This document shows positions 16,865-23,855 of a DNA stretch of 64,000 nucleotides, piece by piece. Position 1 is the stretch's first letter, and each line of letters starts with the position of its first letter. Source of the stretch: Clostridium tagluense (GTDB taxonomy: Bacteria; Bacillota; Clostridia; Clostridiales; Clostridiaceae); NCBI RefSeq assembly GCF_003865095.1, contig NZ_BHYK01000010.1, positions 62,001-126,000 on the forward strand, given 5' to 3'. The position numbers were made by a program, and so were the translations under genes. The notes under the pieces are model-generated. The model saw nothing but the letters and a program-made list of their open reading frames with translations, did no database searches and was not told where the DNA came from.

Positions 16865-16984
16865 GTTGAGACATATCAGCTATGGAAAAGTATTCCCGAC
16901 TCCATTGTCGGAAATATCGTATTAGCTGAAATGCTTTTACTACTTTGGTTTATCTGCATCTTAAATATATTTTAGGAGGAAAAA

Positions 16985-17449
16985 ATGAAATGTTTATCAA
17001 TAATTGAACCATTTGCAACATTAATAGCTATTCAAGAGAAAAGAATAGAAACTAGATCGTGGAAAACAAATTATAGAGGTGAAATTGCAATTCATGCTTC
17101 AAAGACTATTAATAAAGAAGGAAAAGAAAGTTGTTTAAAGAACGAATTTCTGGAAGTTTTAGAGGGCAAATATATAATTATAAATGGAAATAACAAAATA
17201 CAATATAATTTTAATTTTGGAAATATTATAGCAATTGGTGATTTAATTGATTGTGTTCAAATGAAAGAGTTATATGAAGATTATGCTATACTTGAAAATG
17301 GAATGAAGGTTGAGGGAAATGAATTAGTATTTGGTGACTATACACCAGGTAGATATGCTTGGATATTAGATAATATACACTTGCTTAATAAACCGATAAA
17401 AGTAAAGCGACATCTAGGATTATGGAATTATAATGATATGAAGATTTAA
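16985..17449 (+). CDS. ASCH domain protein
   Basis: 154 residues of the ASCH/PUA-like RNA-binding fold. The signature IEPFATLIAIQEKRIETRSW (7-26) and RGEIAIHASK (about 31-40) are typical, as are GNIIAIGDL in the middle and GRYAWIL near the end. Some ASCH proteins are N4-acetylcytidine amidohydrolases and others bind RNA in translation control; this one is not assignable further. AGGAGG lies 7 nt before the ATG. Confidence 0.85.
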   Translation: MKCLSIIEPFATLIAIQEKRIETRSWKTNYRGEIAIHASKTINKEGKESCLKNEFLEVLEGKYIIINGNNKIQYNFNFGNIIAIGDLIDCVQMKELYEDYAILENGMKVEGNELVFGDYTPGRYAWILDNIHLLNKPIKVKRHLGLWNYNDMKI

Positions 17450-17511
17450 AGTTATGCGTTATATTTAAATAAACTGAGACAATAATATGACAGTACGCAA
17501 TTTTCTTATTA

Positions 17512-17545
17512 GACGTCATAACCAATCAATCTTTGTGACGTTTTT
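17512..17545 (+). terminator. Terminator after the ASCH gene
   Basis: ACGTCA pairs with TGACGT around a loop of about 17 nt, then T5. Between here and 17771 is a 44-codon GTG frame (17659-17793) with no ribosome site; I do not count it as a gene. Confidence 0.6.
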
Positions 17546-17771
17546 ACTTGTGACAAACTAGGAAAATATGTTTAAATAAAAATGGAAGTGTCCTAATTTT
17601 TATCTTTATGTTATATTATGGTGAACTATAAAAATCTATATAGAATCGGAGGGTGACCTTAATTGATAAATCGTATCAAGGGTGTGTATATTTACGCCCA
17701 AATAAAAAAGTAACTACCATTACATTTCATCTAAAAGGCAAATTGCACAAAAAAATTCACATGATTAATAC

Positions 17772-17971
17772 ATATAACATTGGTTAGATGCCGGTGTTAT
17801 TTTTTGTTGTTGTATAAGATTGAAAAATATGTAAGGTGATTTAAAGAGTAAAATTTCAGATGCTTTTGATTTTTAATGTAAATTTAAAAGGAAAATGCTG
17901 GGGGCGTGTAGAAATATGGTAGTAACATGTAATAGATGTATTTATAAACTTGGGAGTATTATGTCTATAAT
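17772..17971 (+). repeat. 200-bp dispersed repeat, copy 2
   Basis: Second copy of 11733-11932, starting at ATATAACATTGGTTAG and ending near ATGTCTATAATC. It includes the same terminator hairpin at 17776-17805. Here the reading frame near the right end stays open and runs out of the repeat. Confidence 0.8.
17776..17805 (+). terminator. Terminator inside repeat copy 2
   Basis: AACATTGG and CCGGTGTT form the stem around a 7-nt loop, then A and T6. No intact gene lies directly upstream of this copy, so the terminator may travel with the repeat. Confidence 0.65.
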
Positions 17972-18032
17972 CAGAAGTTCATCAGGCTGTGAATTTGAAT
18001 CAGATTTCTATTTGGATAATAATGTAAAATAA
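17916..18032 (+). CDS. Possible 38-residue Cys-containing peptide
   Basis: A frame that begins inside the 200-bp repeat with MVVTCNRCIYKLGSIM and ends outside it with SGCEFESDFYLDNNVK. C5-x2-C8 could bind metal, with a third Cys at 23. GGGGG lies about 12 nt before the ATG, a weak ribosome site. The homologous frame in repeat copy 1 is stopped after six codons. I do not recognise it, and it may be debris. Confidence 0.25.
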   Translation: MVVTCNRCIYKLGSIMSIIRSSSGCEFESDFYLDNNVK

Positions 18033-18146
18033 ATTTTTCTGATCATAATAGTATAAGAAAATAACCTGTCATCAGTAGATTTAGGCAACTACCCACTATA
18101 CCTAGGATTTTATGATTAGGGTTAAAATACACAAGAGGTGATTATC

Positions 18147-18284
18147 ATGAGTATAAATAAAGAACAGTTGAAAGCGCATGTACAAAAGCAAATTATTAAG
18201 AAATGGGACTGTAATTCAGATATTTTTAATAGGAATGAAAATGTTATATTAAAGAGTGATACAGATTTTTTCTATACCAATTGA
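18147..18284 (+). pseudogene. N-terminal fragment, probably of a GNAT-like protein
   Basis: A frame of 45 codons with an excellent ribosome site (AGAGGTGAT, 6 nt before ATG). It reads MSINKEQLKAHVQKQIIKKW and continues to DTDFFYTN before a TGA. It looks like the start of a longer clostridial enzyme cut short: a shifted frame afterwards reads FQIEAITHFYEL. The family assignment to GNAT is from memory of similar N-termini and is weak. Confidence 0.45.
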
Positions 18285-18434
18285 GTTACTTTCAGATTGA
18301 GGCTATTACCCATTTTTACGAATTGTAAATATACTTAATTTATGGTAATTATGGTATAATTAAATATATATTTTATGACGGACTTGTAGATTTTAGATAA
18401 TAAAATAATAATTAATCATATTGGGAGAGGTACA

Positions 18435-18782
18435 ATGGGAAAAATGAGAGGTATCTGGAGTAAAAAACAAACAGATGAGAAAGCGTTGTCTGTACTTAGC
18501 AATGGTAGCTGGAGTAAAAAACAATGGAGTAAAAAACAAACAGATGAAAAAGTGCTGTCTGTACTTAGCAATATTTGTTCTATAAGCATAATAATAGTTG
18601 TATGTACGCAGATTTTAGGTGTTTGGAAAATTGAAACAGATGTATTTGTTCCATTGTTGGGTGTGTCAATTTTAATTCAAGCCATTCAGTATTGGAAGAA
18701 AAATAAAGAGGTTGCTAAAGGTCATTTATTGGCTGCGATACTTGCTTTGGTGTTTTCAATTTTTGAATTTATAATAAAATAA
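18435..18782 (+). CDS. Small membrane protein with duplicated N-terminal segment
   Basis: 115 residues. W-S-K-K-Q-T-D-E-K-A/V-L-S-V-L-S-N occurs twice (8-23 and 31-46), joined by GSWSKKQ, so a tandem duplication of roughly 70 bp created the cytoplasmic N-terminus. Three hydrophobic segments follow, at about 47-63, 69-86 and 98-114. GGGAGAGG supports the ATG. It may belong to a family of short Bacillus/Clostridium membrane proteins of unknown function. A second tiny membrane gene follows 47 bp later. Confidence 0.65.
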   Translation: MGKMRGIWSKKQTDEKALSVLSNGSWSKKQWSKKQTDEKVLSVLSNICSISIIIVVCTQILGVWKIETDVFVPLLGVSILIQAIQYWKKNKEVAKGHLLAAILALVFSIFEFIIK

Positions 18783-18829
18783 ACTCAAATTTGTAAAATT
18801 AAGCAAGTAACGAATAAAGGAGATAAAAT

Positions 18830-19003
18830 ATGAAAAAGAATAAATTATTTGCATTAATAAATTTTTTGAGTATTCTTTTAACATTTTTTATAGGATTTGA
18901 GGTTATCAAACTAAAAAATAATTTAACTAATTATATTATACTTGCATTAATAAATGGATGTTTAATGTACTTATGCCAGAAACTATTGGATAATAAAAAT
19001 TAA
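18830..19003 (+). CDS. 57-residue membrane protein
   Basis: MKKNKLFALINFLSILLTFF opens a protein with two hydrophobic segments (about 6-25 and 34-51) and a charged C-terminus (KLLDNKN). AAAGGAG at 18817-18823 gives a good ribosome site 6 nt from the ATG. It could be co-transcribed with the upstream membrane protein. No family recognised. Confidence 0.6.
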   Translation: MKKNKLFALINFLSILLTFFIGFEVIKLKNNLTNYIILALINGCLMYLCQKLLDNKN

Positions 19004-19024
19004 TTCATAACCTTCTAAAGCTAT

Positions 19025-19042
19025 GTCATAACTGTAGAATAA
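19025..19042 (+). repeat. Boundary motif family I, copy 3
   Basis: GTCATAACTGTAGAATAA, preceded by AGCTAT; close to 16849-16864. It lies between the tiny membrane protein gene and the next hydrolase. Confidence 0.4.
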
Positions 19043-19093
19043 AACGGAAGTTATTTACATATTAAGAAATTTGAATAGGAAAGGCGGATAGTT

Positions 19094-19963
19094 ATGAAGG
19101 AATTAGATTTGGAATATAAAATTATTGGTAAAGATAAAACGGTACTTGTTATAGAAACAGGCATAGGGAGCTCATTCTATGATTGGTATTCTATTGTGGA
19201 AGATCTAAAAGAAGACTTTACTATTGTTTTATATCATAGATGTGGCTATGGGAAAAGCCAAGCTCCAAAAACCCCTCGAACTCCAAAGAATATTGCAGAA
19301 GAACTAAATTATCTTTTAGATAAGATAGGGATAAAAGATAAATTTATTTTAATGGGACATTCTTTTGGAGGGTTATGTGTACAGCATTATGCAAAAATGT
19401 ATCCTTATAAATTGAAAGGTATAATGCTAATTGATTCTACTTCCTTCAATTTCAAACAATTGTATATGATTGATACACCTGTGATGAACTCTCTCATTGC
19501 AATAGATAAAATGGTAGAGAGTAATATTAATTCTTCAAAGAAATCAAAAGAAGAATTAAATCAGCATAATAGAAATATAATTTCGGCTTATGAAAATCGT
19601 ATAAGTGATCTAGACATGAAATCTGTAGAAGAATTTTTCACAAGTTCCACACTTCATAAAACTATTGCAGAGGAATTTCAAAATTGGGATATAGATAGTA
19701 ACGAAATTAAGAGTATTCCTGAATTCCCTAATATTCCACTTATAGTAATAGCAAGAGATAATAAGGTAGCTGAACGAGGATGGGTGAAATATACTATTCC
19801 AGAGAAGGAAGCAATTTTATATGAAAATGAGTGGCGTAAACTACAAATTGAGTTATCAAAACTTTCAGATGAAGGAATATTAGTAATTGCTGAAAATAGT
19901 GACCATGAGATTTATTTAGATAGACCTGATATAGTAATTCAGTATTTAAAAACACTCCTATAA
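19094..19963 (+). CDS. Alpha/beta hydrolase
   Basis: 289 residues. The nucleophile elbow MGHSFGG places Ser90; RCGYGKS (49-55) is the loop after strand beta-4; Asp in VIARDNK (near 220) and His in NSDHEIYL (near 273) complete the probable triad. Proteins of this type are esterases or peptidases related to proline iminopeptidase; the substrate is unknown. There is no signal peptide, so it acts in the cytoplasm. AAAGGCGG lies upstream of the ATG. Confidence 0.82.
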   Translation: MKELDLEYKIIGKDKTVLVIETGIGSSFYDWYSIVEDLKEDFTIVLYHRCGYGKSQAPKTPRTPKNIAEELNYLLDKIGIKDKFILMGHSFGGLCVQHYAKMYPYKLKGIMLIDSTSFNFKQLYMIDTPVMNSLIAIDKMVESNINSSKKSKEELNQHNRNIISAYENRISDLDMKSVEEFFTSSTLHKTIAEEFQNWDIDSNEIKSIPEFPNIPLIVIARDNKVAERGWVKYTIPEKEAILYENEWRKLQIELSKLSDEGILVIAENSDHEIYLDRPDIVIQYLKTLL

Positions 19964-20044
19964 TGCAAGACCATTTGAGGAATTTTCGTTGATGAGTATA
20001 ACTTAAGTCAGGATATAGTTGATGGAGGTAATTTTTAACCTTCA

Positions 20045-20125
20045 ATGAATTGGTTAAAATTACTGCTATTATTTTTATTATGTATTGTGTCTGGCATAAA
20101 TATATTCAAAAACCACACAAACTAA
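20045..20125 (+). CDS. Possible 26-residue hydrophobic peptide
   Basis: MNWLKLLLLFLLCIVSGINI then FKNHTN. It looks like a single membrane helix or a detached signal sequence. GGAGG lies 17 nt before the ATG, too far for efficient initiation. Small hydrophobic peptides of this form occur as type I toxins, but no antisense RNA promoter was identified. Confidence 0.2.
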   Translation: MNWLKLLLLFLLCIVSGINIFKNHTN

Positions 20126-20171
20126 ATGAAAATTTACTATTATAGTTAGGTTACATGATTCATAAGGTATG

Positions 20172-20188
20172 TTACAACGGTAGAATAA
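20172..20188 (+). repeat. Boundary motif family I, copy 4
   Basis: TTACAACGGTAGAATAA, intermediate between the ACGGTAAGA and CTGTAGAAT versions of this motif. It lies just before a GNAT pseudogene. Confidence 0.4.
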
Positions 20189-20225
20189 GGTGTACTACAT
20201 ATTTTTTATATTAGGAGGCATTAAA

Positions 20226-20663
20226 TTGAGTGAATTAATTTTAGTAAACCCATCAAAGGTTTTATAAGAAAAAATTCTGGAATACAAACAGGAGTATTTA
20301 GACTTTGAAGAAACTAATATCAATGGCAGTTGTGGCCTAGCACCCTATGATTTTGATGAATGGCTTGAAATTGTTCTTTCAATTGAGAAAGATAAACTTC
20401 GCAATAATGTTCATGCCAGCACATTCTTTTCTGTAAGAAAATCTGATCGTCCAACTGAGCGAAAAAAAGGTTATGGTAAGCAACAATTATTACTTGTTTT
20501 AGAAATTGCAAAAGATATGAAAATTTCAAAAGTAATGATTATCTGTGATAAAGATAATATTTCTTCAAGTCAGACTGCGATGGGTTGCGGTGGTATATTA
20601 ACAGGCGGAAATTTCCATGAAGGTAAAGAACAACAAATATATTGGATTAACCTCCGCCAATAA
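20226..20663 (+). pseudogene. GNAT acetyltransferase pseudogene
   Basis: From a TTG with a good ribosome site (AGGAGG) the frame reads LSELILVNPSKVL, a TAA at 20265-20267, then continues in the same frame with ILEYKQEYLDFEETNINGSC and further GNAT sequence to the stop at 20661-20663. Compared with the family, SVRKSD joins directly to RPTERKKGYG, so the strands before the acetyl-CoA loop (about 25-30 residues) are lost without a frameshift. The ending KVMIICDKDNISSSQTAM and CGGILTGGN is intact. One stop plus one in-frame deletion make it inactive. Confidence 0.7.
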
Positions 20664-20708
20664 GCATAATCTACAATAAGTTTCTTGCACAATATTCATA
20701 AAGTTCCT

Positions 20709-20729
20709 CATAAACAACGGTAAGATTTA
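20709..20729 (+). repeat. Boundary motif family I, copy 5
   Basis: CATAAACAACGGTAAGATTTA, nearly the same as 6419-6440 although 14 kb away. Confidence 0.45.
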
Positions 20730-20870
20730 CTAGCGTAATTATATAAACTGGAATAGGTCTGTCTATACCTATTAGGCTAATAACAAGAAGTTAAAATATA
20801 TAAGATTTTATTTAAAAGTGGTGCCGATGTAAATAACTACGAGTTAAAGACTATTCATATAATCTGTAGG

Positions 20871-20889
20871 TAAATAGTAATTTATAAAC
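20871..20889 (+). repeat. Boundary motif family II, copy 1
   Basis: TAAATAGTAATTTATAAAC. The 14-bp core TAAATAGTAATTTA, with TAAAT/ATTTA ends, recurs before each of the next four genes. Confidence 0.5.
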
Positions 20890-20943
20890 AATGAAATATA
20901 GTTAACTAGACTATGATTAAAATTATATAGAGGGGGTGGGAAT

Positions 20944-21969
20944 ATGAATTTGAACGTAATTGGTAATGGATTCGACTTGTATCATGGTTTGCCTAGCAGT
21001 TATTACTATTTTGGTTGTTATTTGATTAAGAATGACCCTGAATTCTATGAAGAGATTGGAAAAATGTATGAGCTTAATCATTTAAAGATGGTTGGACCAG
21101 CTATAGCTCACGATTATGATTACGTGGTTGAGAATATTTTTTGGAGTGATTTTGAAAAGCATTTGTCTAAGGTGGACGAGTACTTTGTGGTTGATACGTC
21201 AGCAGATGATTTAGATTTAGAATACCCTGACCCAGTAGAGATTAAACTAGAGCACGACAAGAATGCAGACCAACTAAAGAAGAAGTTTGCCAAGTGGGTA
21301 AGAGACACTCTTGACCTCGAGTTGAACTACCCTTTAATTAAGGAGCGTTTATTGAATAGTAGTGACCTTGATTTAAGCAATGAAGATTACTTTTTACAAT
21401 TCAATTATACTCATTCATTGCAAAAACTATATGGCATTGAGGACGATAAGATTTACTATGTACATGGCGAGTGCCTTGGAGATGATGGAGGTGAACTTAT
21501 AGTTGGGCATGGCAATGACAGTAGAATTCAAGAAATCAAAGCAGTAATTGAGAAGTTGGATGAGAAATATGATTTTACACAGAGTAGTTATAATAGAATC
21601 AATGAATATAGATGTCTGCTAAGCTACATACATAAACTCAGAAAGGATGTAGAAGGATGTAAAATGGGGTGTAGCTATTTCTACGATGTAATTGAAGGAG
21701 AGGTTGAGTATATCAATCTCTATGGTCTATCATTAGGAGAGGTTGATATACCATATCTGGTTCAAATAAGACATAGATGGCCGAATGCCAAATGGACATT
21801 TTCCTATTATTCTGAGTTAAGTAAGGGCCGTATAAATGATGTTGCCAAGAATAGTTTGAATTTAGATGAAGGTGAGTATGGAATGTTCAAATTTGCACAT
21901 ACGCTATCTCGAGATGTTTGCAGTGAAATTATTAGTATAAGAGATATTGACGAATACCCTAGTGTGTAG
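20944..21969 (+). CDS. abiH: AbiH-family abortive-infection protein
   Basis: 341 residues matching the AbiH family of phage-resistance proteins. The N-terminal signature N-V-I-G-N-G-F-D-L-Y-H-G-L-P-S-S-Y is at residues 4-20, and FLQFNYTHSLQKLYG with IYYVHGE is the second conserved block. Family members abort infection, but the biochemical mode is not established. AGAGGGGG lies 8 nt before the ATG. The base composition is somewhat richer in G+C than the neighbours, the leader is very short, and an attC-like cruciform follows the stop. Together these suggest it arrived as a discrete mobile unit. Confidence 0.85.
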   Translation: MNLNVIGNGFDLYHGLPSSYYYFGCYLIKNDPEFYEEIGKMYELNHLKMVGPAIAHDYDYVVENIFWSDFEKHLSKVDEYFVVDTSADDLDLEYPDPVEIKLEHDKNADQLKKKFAKWVRDTLDLELNYPLIKERLLNSSDLDLSNEDYFLQFNYTHSLQKLYGIEDDKIYYVHGECLGDDGGELIVGHGNDSRIQEIKAVIEKLDEKYDFTQSSYNRINEYRCLLSYIHKLRKDVEGCKMGCSYFYDVIEGEVEYINLYGLSLGEVDIPYLVQIRHRWPNAKWTFSYYSELSKGRINDVAKNSLNLDEGEYGMFKFAHTLSRDVCSEIISIRDIDEYPSV

Positions 21970-21990
21970 AGCGCTGCCGTTAATTACATC

Positions 21991-22110
21991 GCCTAACAAA
22001 ATTATTCCCGTACGCATTGCACATTCATTCACTGGGTGCAAACACCACCTGTGAAGAAGGGCTCTGATGTTCCAGTGAAGGAACGACGGGAATAATAAAA
22101 CGTTATATGA
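21991..22110 (+). repeat. attC-like three-tier cruciform behind abiH
   Basis: GCCTAAC (21991-21997, fits RYYYAAC) is followed by AAA and ATTATTCCCGT (22001-22011). This pairs perfectly with ACGGGAATAAT (22086-22096), which is followed by AAAAC and GTTATAT (22102-22108; one mismatch to GTTRRRY). Inside are a second stem, TTCACTGG/CCAGTGAA (22028-22035, 22072-22079), and a third, GGTG-CAAA-CACC (22035-22046). The TAAC/GTTA ends, short unpaired spacers and long imperfect stem are how integron attC sites are built. No integrase of the IntI type is in the window. Confidence 0.5.
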
Positions 22111-22229
22111 CATTTTAAATCTAATTAAACTCATGTTTACACATACCATTTTGTAATTTAAATTACAGAATATAGAGTGACAATTATAAATAAATTGAGA
22201 AGTAAAAGTTATTTGTATAATCGGCTGAC

Positions 22230-22244
22230 AAATAGTAATTTAAA
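22230..22244 (+). repeat. Boundary motif family II, copy 2
   Basis: AAATAGTAATTTAAA, overlapping the ribosome-site region of the next gene (AAAGGGAG at 22242-22249). Confidence 0.5.
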
Positions 22245-22259
22245 GGGAGAGTTATAGTA

Positions 22260-22556
22260 ATGCGAATATTCAGCAATTGGAATTTTAAAAAGCATTTTAG
22301 CATTTCTTTAGTTTTATCCTTTTGTATGGGAAGTATAGGGTACTTTTTAATTGATAAGTTTTTGGTAAATAAAGTATTCACTAAAGAAATACCTGGAAAT
22401 CCAACTTTATATTCTCCTACGGCACATTCTAGCACTATATTTACTGTATTCGGTTCACCTTTAGAAATAATAATATTCATAGGAATATTATTATTAATTA
22501 TGTTATTGTTACTGTACAAACCTGTTAAATGGGTGATAAACAAACTAAGAAAATAA
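22260..22556 (+). CDS. Two-helix membrane protein of unknown function
   Basis: 98 residues. Hydrophobic segments lie at about 14-32 and 68-86, separated by an outside loop with several Pro, Ser and Thr (PGNPTLYSPTAHSST) and followed by a basic tail KPVKWVINKLRK. AAAGGGAG is 10 nt before the ATG. No family recognised and no partner gene; it is flanked by family II motifs on both sides. Confidence 0.6.
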   Translation: MRIFSNWNFKKHFSISLVLSFCMGSIGYFLIDKFLVNKVFTKEIPGNPTLYSPTAHSSTIFTVFGSPLEIIIFIGILLLIMLLLLYKPVKWVINKLRK

Positions 22557-22623
22557 TGTAGATTTATACAGTGCACTGCATGGGTACTTATATTATTAAA
22601 TTCCAAATTGATGTTGACTAGTA

Positions 22624-22637
22624 TAAATAGTAATTTA
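22624..22637 (+). repeat. Boundary motif family II, copy 3
   Basis: TAAATAGTAATTTA, an exact core copy 22 bp before the next start. Confidence 0.5.
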
Positions 22638-22659
22638 TTTTGAAAGAAAGGTGATCAAT

Positions 22660-23085
22660 ATGGAAGATGTAAAAATGATAACTAAAAAAGATGTGATGGA
22701 AGAGTTGCAACTATTGATTGAAAAATACAAATTTAATATAGATGTTATATCAAGATTAATAGGTGTAAAAAAAGAGGTTATTTTAAGTCAAGATGAAAAA
22801 AAACTATTTGAAAATTCTAAAGACTTTTCTAAAATGTCTAATTTAATTTCTATGCTTGAACTTAGTGGAAAAGATGATGCTGATTTTAAAATTGGAGCAT
22901 TTTTGCGAGTGTTATTAGAATATCATAGTATTTCAGCAGAAACAATTGCATTAATGTCTGGAGTTAGTGAAAAAGAAGTTATTGATTTAGTGGAAAATCC
23001 TAAGTTAGTATCTTTAGAAAGTAAATATAAAATCTCTAAAACAGTAATGTCATTACGCTTTTTACTTAAGGAATTAGAACCATAA
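22660..23085 (+). CDS. Small protein with two helix-turn-helix-like repeats
   Basis: 141 residues from the ATG at 22660, which has GAAAGGTGAT just upstream; an in-frame GTG at 22651 is less well placed. Two segments of similar pattern, IDVISRLIGVKKEVI and ISAETIALMSGVSEKEVIDL, look like the I-A-x-x-x-G-V-S-x-x-x-V core of helix-turn-helix domains. No enzyme motif is seen. It could be a DNA-binding regulator or an adaptor. The name is descriptive only. Confidence 0.6.
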   Translation: MEDVKMITKKDVMEELQLLIEKYKFNIDVISRLIGVKKEVILSQDEKKLFENSKDFSKMSNLISMLELSGKDDADFKIGAFLRVLLEYHSISAETIALMSGVSEKEVIDLVENPKLVSLESKYKISKTVMSLRFLLKELEP

Positions 23086-23109
23086 ATTCCAGTTTAAAGT
23101 TGAGTATTA

Positions 23110-23123
23110 TAAATAGTAATTTA
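23110..23123 (+). repeat. Boundary motif family II, copy 4
   Basis: TAAATAGTAATTTA, exact core, 27 bp before the kinase gene. Confidence 0.5.
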
Positions 23124-23149
23124 GTCAATTCAGAAGGGTGAGATATTAG

Positions 23150-23653
23150 ATGGATGGAGTACCGAAATTAATAATACTAAGAGGTAATTCTGGAAGTGGT
23201 AAGACTACCACAGGAAAAGCTTTACAAAGAAAATTTGGACATGGTACAATGCTAATTTCACAAGATGTTGTTAGAAGAGAAATGCTATTTGTGAAAGATG
23301 GACCTAATACAGAAGCCAGTCAATTATTAAATGAACTTGCACTATACGGGAAAAAACATTGCAATATTATAATTTTAGAAGGAATTTTAAATTCTAACTG
23401 GTATAAAAAACTATTTGAAAATTTATTTGATGAATTTGATAAACAAATTTTTGCATATTACTTTGACATTCCTTTTGAAGAAACACTAATTCGTCATAAA
23501 CAAAAGCTTAATACCCATGAATTTGGAGAAATAGAAATGAAAAGATGGTGGAATGAAAAAGATTTATTAGATATTATTCCTGAAGTATGCATTCATAAAG
23601 AACTAAGTTTAAATGAAATAGTGAATATGATTTATTATGATGTTATAAAGTAA
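23150..23653 (+). CDS. P-loop kinase, zeta-toxin/UDP-kinase-like
   Basis: 167 residues with Walker A GNSGSGKTT (12-20). SQDVVRREML with a conserved Asp after strand 2 and HEFGEIEMKRWW in the lid region resemble small AAA-type kinases related to zeta toxins and antibiotic kinases. The phosphate acceptor is unknown. No antitoxin-like gene is adjacent in the usual order, although the HTH-like gene lies just upstream (about 65 bp), so a toxin-antitoxin pairing is possible but unsupported. Confidence 0.75.
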   Translation: MDGVPKLIILRGNSGSGKTTTGKALQRKFGHGTMLISQDVVRREMLFVKDGPNTEASQLLNELALYGKKHCNIIILEGILNSNWYKKLFENLFDEFDKQIFAYYFDIPFEETLIRHKQKLNTHEFGEIEMKRWWNEKDLLDIIPEVCIHKELSLNEIVNMIYYDVIK

Positions 23654-23693
23654 TTAATAAACTCAAATTAAGAATGAATAAGATAAATAGGAA

Positions 23694-23708
23694 TTTATAT
23701 ATGAAATG
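23694..23708 (+). repeat. Boundary motif family II, copy 5 (variant)
   Basis: TAAATAGGAATTTAT, one change from the core. A further shared piece, TTGTATAATCG, occurs here at about 23727 and before copy 2 at about 22213. Confidence 0.4.
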
Positions 23709-23855
23709 CAATTGTAGATTATTTTGTATAATCGAACGTTTGCAACAGGGTGATAAGGCTGTCATATCCAAATTTTATAAATAATAGCGCAATTGAAATG
23801 TGGCTTACAGTATTAATCATCTTTGACTTGAAAGCTTAAAAATGAGTGTACGAGC

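Noticed and set aside
16890-16918. CCGAC-GTCGG hairpin before the ASCH gene as a riboswitch or terminator
   Set aside because: It is only a 5-bp stem with no T run and no wider conserved architecture.
17659-17793. 44-codon GTG frame before repeat copy 2
   Set aside because: The GTG lies directly on the GGAGG, there is no homology I can name, and the frame ends within the repeat.
23150-23653. Zeta-toxin/antitoxin module with the upstream HTH-like gene
   Set aside because: The kinase is shorter than typical zeta toxins, the upstream protein does not look like epsilon, and a boundary motif separates them.
20871-23708. Short repeats as a CRISPR array
   Set aside because: The copies are only 14 bp, lie 400-1360 bp apart, and complete genes fill the spaces; there are no cas genes.
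23727-23745. CGAACGTTTG as a second LexA box
   Set aside because: The halves are too close: the spacing does not fit CGAAC-N4-GTTYG.
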